Shown here: positions 6,354 to 9,034 of the stretch, piece after piece
How positions within the stretch are numbered: position 1 is the first letter of the stretch
How the letters are laid out: each line of letters begins with the position of its first letter
Assembly (NCBI GenBank): GCA_002403895.1
Contig: DHIQ01000206.1
Span: forward strand, 670-9,703
DNA length: 9,034 nt
Reading direction: 5' to 3'
Origin: Candidatus Neomicrothrix sp. UBA4742
Lineage (GTDB): Bacteria > Actinomycetota > Acidimicrobiia > Acidimicrobiales > Acidimicrobilacustridaceae
Notes under the pieces: generated by a model
The model's input: the letters and a program-made list of their open reading frames with translations, nothing else
Database searches by the model: none
What the model was told of the DNA's origin: nothing
Program-made: the position numbers and the translations under genes

Positions 6354-6366
6354 CATACTGAGTCGA
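6354..6366 (+). promoter_or_regulatory. Candidate -10 (CATACT) giving a leaderless transcript for the lysozyme-like gene
   Basis: CATACT (6354-6359) differs from TATAAT at two positions and ends six bases before the ATG at 6366, placing the transcript start on or beside that codon. The nearest purine-rich tract, ggggggag, is more than 20 bases away, too far to act as a ribosome binding site. This repeats the arrangement before the response regulator gene. Confidence 0.45.
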
Positions 6367-7187
6367 TGTCTACCCGGCCCGAGAGACGCCGGTCGCGACG
6401 CTGGAGCCTGGTCTTGCTGTTGGCCGTGCCCCTGGCCGGCATCGGCCTCGCCGCCCTACGCGGTGGCGGTCACCACACGAAGCCGCCGGACGGCCCGCCG
6501 TGCCTGGCGACGGCGGGGAATCAGCGTTTCGGCTTCGAATTGGACCAGGCCCGGAACGCCACCACGATCGCGGCGATCGGACGGCGCGAGGGCTTGCCCG
6601 ATCACGCCGTGACCATCGCGCTGGCCACCGCCATGCAGGAGTCGGGATTGCACAACCTCGACCATGGCGACCTCGACTCGCGGGGCCTGTTTCAGCAGCG
6701 GCCGTCGCAGGGGTGGGGAAACGCCCAGCAGGTGACAGACCCTGCTCATGCGGCGTCAGCCTTCTACCGCCGTCTGGCCCAGGTGAAGGGCTGGCAGACG
6801 ATGGACGTGACTCAGGCCGCTCAGGCAGTGCAACGCAGCGCCGCTCCTGACGCCTATGCGAACTGGGAGCCGCAGGCCCGCGTGCTCGCCCAGGTGCTTA
6901 CCGGGGAGGTCCCCGCCGGGCTCACCTGTCGGGTCACCGTGCCCAGCGGTGCGCAGCCCGACCCGGGGTTGGTCTCGACCATGGCAACTGAACTCGGTCC
7001 GGAGGCCACCTCCGGTGCTCCAGCGACCGCGGCCGGCTGGACGGCGGCGGCATGGCTCGTCGGCCATGCCGAGGACCACCACGTCACGTCGGTGACCTAC
7101 GCCGGTCAGCGGTGGACGGCCAAGACGGGGACCTGGAGCCCCGTTCCTGGTGCTGGAACGACCGCGGGGCCGCCGGAGATCGGCTGA
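6366..7187 (+). CDS. Membrane-anchored lysozyme-like (transglycosylase-fold) protein
   Basis: A 273-residue exported protein. It has an Arg-rich N-terminus (RPERRRSRRW), one hydrophobic helix (about 14-31) acting as anchor or signal, then an outside domain. Residues about 60-180 match a conserved actinobacterial lysozyme-like module: NATTIAAIGRREGLPDHAV, ATAMQES with Glu92 as likely catalytic acid, LDHGDLDSRGLFQQRPSQGW (98-117), DPAHAASAFYRRL, and AAQAVQRSAAPDAYANWEP. Cys46 and Cys188 flank it and could pair. A smaller C-terminal module (about 200-260) reads WTAAAWLVGHAEDHHVTSVTYAGQRW. I know this pairing from actinobacterial proteins of unproven activity. It is probably a peptidoglycan-acting or wall-binding factor. 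It is a separate unit downstream of the two-component system, with its own candidate promoter. Confidence 0.85.
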   Translation: MSTRPERRRSRRWSLVLLLAVPLAGIGLAALRGGGHHTKPPDGPPCLATAGNQRFGFELDQARNATTIAAIGRREGLPDHAVTIALATAMQESGLHNLDHGDLDSRGLFQQRPSQGWGNAQQVTDPAHAASAFYRRLAQVKGWQTMDVTQAAQAVQRSAAPDAYANWEPQARVLAQVLTGEVPAGLTCRVTVPSGAQPDPGLVSTMATELGPEATSGAPATAAGWTAAAWLVGHAEDHHVTSVTYAGQRWTAKTGTWSPVPGAGTTAGPPEIG

Positions 7188-7227
7188 GACCGCCCGAACG
7201 CCGCCGATCAGTGAGCCTGGACGTTGC

Positions 7228-7280
7228 TCAGGCAGTCGCCCTGGAAGGATTTCGAGGTACTCACCTCCAAGGGCGCCTGA
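7228..7280 (+). terminator. Composite hairpin downstream of the lysozyme-like gene
   Basis: Three nested pairings: TCAGGC (7228-7233) with GCCTGA (7275-7280), GCCCT (7238-7242) with AGGGC (7270-7274), and GAGGT (7254-7258) with ACCTC (7263-7267) around the loop ACTC. It starts 40 bases after the stop of the plus-strand gene, so a terminator role is the simplest reading. The bulges are asymmetric, and no U-tract follows. Confidence 0.5.
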
Positions 7281-7356
7281 ATTCCGTCCCCATTTGGCAA
7301 ATCAGCCCAACGTCCCCACCCTTCGGCACGAGCTCCTCGGTTCCTGGCCGGGCGGG

Positions 7357-7392
7357 GCCGACGGGGAGGGCGCAGCCCCCCACCCCGTCGGC
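7357..7392 (-). terminator. Strong hairpin terminator of the repeat-containing secreted protein gene
   Basis: GCCGACGGGG (7357-7366) and CCCCGTCGGC (7383-7392) form a perfect 10-bp stem. Inside, GGGC (7368-7371) can pair with GCCC (7375-7378) around a GCA loop. It begins 20 bases after the minus-strand stop at 7412, and may also back up termination of the convergent plus-strand gene. Confidence 0.75.
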
Positions 7393-7411
7393 TCGACGCG
7401 GTGAGGCTGGG

Positions 7412-7765
7412 TCAGCCGCCCGTTGTGGGCGTGGTCGAGGAACCGGCCTGGGCGTCTCGGGCGACCTCGTCAGCTTGACGTTGGGCGCTCTCACCCGCTT
7501 CATGGGCGGGGTCGGTGTTGGAGTGCCCGCCGCCGACGCCGGCTTTGCCCGATGCTTCGTCAGCTTGACGTTGGGCGCTCTCGCCTGCTTCGTGCGCCGG
7601 GTCGGTGTTGTAGGTAGGTGTCGCGGTGGTGGAAGCAGCAGGGGCTTGGGTGGTGGGGGTGGTCTGGGCGCCTGCGGCGCCGATCAGGGCGGATCCCATC
7701 GCGCCGCCAGCGAGGCTGGCGCCGACAATCGCCGCGGCCAAAACGGCCTTACGGGTCGTGTTCAA
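7412..7765 (-). CDS. Small secreted protein with a duplicated 18-residue motif
   Basis: A 117-residue protein of unrecognised family with a TTG start. Residues 1-33 form a signal peptide (MNTTRKA, a hydrophobic Ala/Gly-rich core, ending IGAAGA before Gln34). A Thr/Pro/Ala-rich spacer follows to residue 52. Then NTDPAHEAGESAQRQADE appears at 53-70 and again, identical, at 83-100, separated by a Gly-rich linker (GKAGVGGGHS). The tail is Ser/Thr/Pro-rich. The motif is charged and probably helical. The TTG at 7763-7765 is supported by AAGGAG six bases upstream and by the signal peptide beginning there. It is a single gene facing the lysozyme-like gene across two hairpins, and resembles the 2816-3154 product in size, export and low complexity but not in sequence. 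Confidence 0.75.
   Translation of the reverse strand: MNTTRKAVLAAAIVGASLAGGAMGSALIGAAGAQTTPTTQAPAASTTATPTYNTDPAHEAGESAQRQADEASGKAGVGGGHSNTDPAHEAGESAQRQADEVARDAQAGSSTTPTTGG
7466..7609 (-). repeat. In-gene tandem-type duplication (54-bp units, 90-bp period)
   Basis: Units 7466-7519 and 7556-7609 are 54 bp each and differ at six positions, all at third codon positions and all silent (CCC/CCG, GCC/GCG, CAT/CAC, GCG/GCA, GGT/GGC, GAG/GAA). They encode the same 18 residues. Confidence 0.9.
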
Positions 7766-7771
7766 ACGGTG

Positions 7772-7777
7772 CTCCTT
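7772..7777 (-). promoter_or_regulatory. Ribosome binding site AAGGAG supporting a TTG start
   Basis: AAGGAG on the minus strand, six bases before TTG (7763-7765). No ATG or GTG in frame gives an intact signal peptide, so this site decides the start. Confidence 0.65.
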
Positions 7778-7804
7778 CGGGGTTAGCCCGACGGCTGTCG
7801 GGTC

Positions 7805-7819
7805 CGCTCAGTGTGAGCG
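7805..7819. repeat. Small inverted repeat CGCTCA-GTG-TGAGCG
   Basis: A perfect 6-bp inverted repeat with a 3-base centre, about 40 bases upstream of the TTG start of the small secreted protein. It could be an operator or a short leader hairpin. No -10/-35 pair was found that would position it. Confidence 0.35.
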
Positions 7820-7966
7820 CCGTGGGTAAGACCCCGGTTTGGGGGGAGTGAGAATGCCGTTCGTGGATCGGTGACGGCGCTCAGGTGAATGGGACCGCCG
7901 CCTGCTCCGGCGCAGCAACCCACCGGCGCCACCGCGAGCTTCGCCAACCGTCAGTGAGGTGACCCA

Positions 7967-7996
7967 GCTCGGTGCCGACTCGTTGGGACACCGAGC
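7967..7996 (-). terminator. Hairpin terminator downstream of the frame-broken lipoprotein gene
   Basis: GCTCGGTG (7967-7974) and CACCGAGC (7989-7996) form a perfect 8-bp stem with a 14-base loop, 64 bases past the lipoprotein stop on the minus strand. No U-tract. It is the best terminator candidate for that gene. Confidence 0.5.
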
Positions 7997-8059
7997 CGCA
8001 ATACAGAAGGAGGCCAGATCGAAGGCCGCTCTTCCTGTCGTCCACGATCGCTCACCGGC

Positions 8060-8646
8060 TCATTCCAGGAAATCGGGTGCGACCGCAGCCTCCGGCTTCG
8101 CCCGTAGCTCGCACACGCCGGTGCCTGCGCCGTAGTAGGCCACGATCGTGGTGGGATCGGTCGAGGTAACAACGATGGCATGGAGAGCCGAAGCCCAGTC
8201 GGGGACCACGGGGACGGGCTTCGACAACGCTGCGCAGCTCGCGATAGCGACGCCGCGGTAGAGCCTCACCCAACCAGGCACGCCATCCATCGCCGGGGCA
8301 CCGAGACCCGAAGCCAAGCTGACCCGCCCAATCAGCAACTCGTGGGGAATGATGTTGAGGTCGGATCGAACAGGATCGAGCAAGACGGACCGCAGGACCC
8401 GTTCAGCATCACCCGACGAGACACCAACCGGTCCAGGACCGCTCGCAACCACCAGCGCCCCGTCATCGGCACTGAACGGCACCGTGACATCAGCGCCTTG
8501 GCCTGCGCCGGGAGCACCGTCGGCGACGGCATCGACGTGGCCGTGTCGGAGGGCAACGGGGGCGCAGCCATGGGCGACGACGAGCACCCGACCACCAGGC
8601 CCACCGCCAGGAACGACGCCACCGCCATCACGACCTTCGCCGACAT
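8060..8646 (-). pseudogene. Lipoprotein gene interrupted by a one-base frameshift (or sequence error)
   Basis: The first part, from ATG 8646, is a clear lipoprotein leader: MSAKVVMAVASFLAVGLVVG then Cys21, followed by a Ser/Thr/Pro linker to about residue 51. Its codons end almost always in G or C. That frame then degenerates (LMSRCRSVPMTGRWW) and stops at 8332. A plausible protein continues in the frame reached by a -1 shift near 8490-8505: DVTVPFSADDGALVVASG, then ERVLRSVLLDPVRSDLNIIP, and on to TTIVAYYGAGTGVCELRAKP, ending at 8060. The restored product would be about 195 residues. No slippery heptamer is evident at the switch, so a lost base or a sequencing error is likelier than programmed shifting. 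The domain is not recognised. Third-position G/C bias after the switch is lower than in neighbouring genes. Confidence 0.65.
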
Positions 8647-8651
8647 GCGAT

Positions 8652-8658
8652 CCCCCTC
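8652..8658 (-). promoter_or_regulatory. Ribosome binding site GAGGGGG for the lipoprotein leader
   Basis: GAGGGGG on the minus strand, five bases before ATG 8644-8646. It selects this start over the longer open frame reaching 8811 and over the overlapping TTG at 8674 in the other frame. Confidence 0.6.
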
Positions 8659-8659
8659 G

Positions 8660-8672
8660 GTTGTTGAACAAC
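8660..8672. promoter_or_regulatory. Candidate repressor operator GTTGTT-G-AACAAC
   Basis: A 13-bp near-perfect palindrome, strikingly AT-rich for its surroundings. It lies between the predicted transcript start (about 8685) and the ribosome binding site of the lipoprotein gene. A dimeric repressor site just downstream of the start point is plausible; no regulator gene for it is in the window. Confidence 0.4.
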
Positions 8673-8691
8673 AACTCCGACGAGCCGCATG

Positions 8692-8720
8692 ATCATCGGG
8701 TTCCGGTTTGCGGTCGACAA
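8692..8720 (-). promoter_or_regulatory. Candidate promoter TTGTCG-N17-GATGAT of the lipoprotein gene
   Basis: On the minus strand, -35 TTGTCG (8715-8720) and -10 GATGAT (8692-8697) each match the housekeeping consensus at four of six positions, with the optimal 17-bp spacer. The leader would be about 39 bases and contain the palindrome at 8660-8672. Confidence 0.45.
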
Positions 8721-8921
8721 CTCTCGCCTCCGGACCTCCAGCCGGGGTGCCCCAGACGGCGGCGTTAGCGGCGATACCGTCACTCCCGGCCCCCGCTCCC
8801 GGTCCCGCCACCGGTTTGAGCGGGGGTCACTTCCGTCCGCGGGACTCTCACCAAACCCTTACTCGACACCAGACGTGTGGGGCGTACCGTGCCCGATAGC
8901 TCACTTCGGCGAGCGCGACCG
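8721..8921. other. Non-coding stretch upstream of the lipoprotein gene
   Basis: With the promoter and leader on its left, this makes about 330 bases without a credible gene. Open frames across it give low-complexity Gly/Arg/Pro translations and no ribosome binding sites. Nothing beyond a short GCTC/GAGC pairing (8899-8902 with 8911-8914) stands out. Confidence 0.5.
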
Positions 8922-8975
8922 CCACCCCCACCCTCCCAGCCCCCTCTTCCCAACGAGGGGTCGGGTGCGGGGTGG
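8922..8975 (-). terminator. Large composite GC-rich hairpin, probable terminator of a gene entering from the right
   Basis: Nested pairings: CCACCCC (8922-8928) with GGGGTGG (8969-8975), CACCC (8929-8933) with GGGTG (8963-8967), and CCCCTC (8941-8946) with GAGGGG (8955-8960) around an 8-base loop. That is 18 bp of almost pure G-C pairing. It begins seven bases after the stop codon of the partial minus-strand frame at the right edge. Confidence 0.55.
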
Positions 8976-8982
8976 CTTCGCG

Positions 8983-9034
8983 TCAGGGACAGGTCGAGCG
9001 GAGGTAACCATCGCTCTCGGGCTGTGTATCCAGA
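8983..9034 (-). CDS. Possible 3' end of a minus-strand gene entering from the right edge
   Basis: The minus-strand frame from the edge reads LDTQPESDGYLRSTCP and stops at TGA 8983-8985. The residue mix is protein-like, and a strong hairpin follows directly, as expected after a gene end. Only 16 residues are visible, the other two minus frames are also open here, and no family can be named. Low confidence. Confidence 0.3.
   Translation of the reverse strand, partial: LDTQPESDGYLRSTCP

Noticed and set aside
8558..8562. Run of five G as the cause of the lipoprotein frame change
   Set aside because: The original frame keeps near-perfect G/C third positions and a natural linker for about 20 codons beyond this run, so the shift lies later, near 8490-8505.
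8060..8674. A 204-residue minus-strand frame starting at TTG 8674
   Set aside because: Its first 60 or so residues are Gly-rich shadow sequence of the true leader frame, with poor third-position G/C; only the later part is credible.
8332..8811. A 159-residue minus-strand frame containing the lipoprotein leader
   Set aside because: Only its middle part looks like protein; the start region before 8646 and the part after about 8490 have unnatural composition. Treated as one half of a frame-broken gene.
8863..8890. TCGACA-N16-TACCGT, a promoter-like pair on the plus strand
   Set aside because: It would drive transcription into a strong hairpin and against the probable minus-strand gene at the right edge; no plus-strand gene follows in the window.
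8991..9009. A fourth AGGT-N7-AGGTAA direct repeat with 11-bp period, similar to site B
   Set aside because: It appears to lie inside the last codons of a minus-strand gene, no -10 element occurs 31 bp away in the expected orientation, and one chance copy of AGGY-N7-AGGY per window is expected.
8899..9034. tRNA or structured small RNA at the right edge
   Set aside because: No cloverleaf, no T-arm consensus and no known small-RNA signature; the hairpin is better explained as a terminator.

Overview
The window reads as chromosomal DNA of a high-GC actinobacterium, possibly an acidimicrobial-type lineage. Evidence is the strong G/C bias at third codon positions, GTG and TTG starts, transcripts that look leaderless, and an actinobacterial-type lysozyme-like exported protein carrying MQES, LDxGDxDSxGLFQQRPSQGWG and AQAVQRS motifs. 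No rRNA, tRNA, CRISPR array, insertion sequence or phage gene was seen.

Left part (1-2569, minus strand): a tightly coupled operon read right to left. It encodes a lipoprotein, two different MacB/LolD-class ABC ATPases, and an FtsX/MacB-type permease that runs off the left edge. The junctions are TGATG, ATGA and ATGA, so the subunits are very probably co-translated. Divergent from it lies a 112-residue acidic secreted protein (2816-3154), followed by a strong hairpin shared with the convergent gene for a PAP2 membrane phosphatase (3290-3979).

Centre (4177-6158, plus strand): an OmpR-family response regulator and its sensor histidine kinase, joined by a GTGA overlap. The kinase keeps its phospho-acceptor His and N-box, but both glycine boxes of its ATP-binding domain are altered. 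Next comes a membrane-anchored lysozyme-like protein (6366-7187) that appears to start at the 5' end of its own transcript.

Right part (minus strand): a 117-residue secreted protein with an exactly duplicated 18-residue motif, a lipoprotein gene that is readable only across a one-base frame change, and probably the last codons of another gene entering from the right, followed at once by a large hairpin.

The most interesting signal is regulatory. Two 22-bp sites, each a direct repeat of AGGY-type half-sites with an 11-bp period, lie upstream of the lipoprotein/ABC operon and of the PAP2/regulator divergent region. Read on the minus strand, each is followed after exactly 31 bp by a TGCGTA-type -10 element, for the ABC operon and the PAP2 gene respectively. 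The 11-bp period is typical of OmpR/PhoB-family operators. My working model is a local envelope regulon: the two-component system controls the lipoprotein-ABC system and the PAP2 phosphatase, perhaps also itself and the small secreted protein. The model is inference from sequence pattern, not demonstrated.
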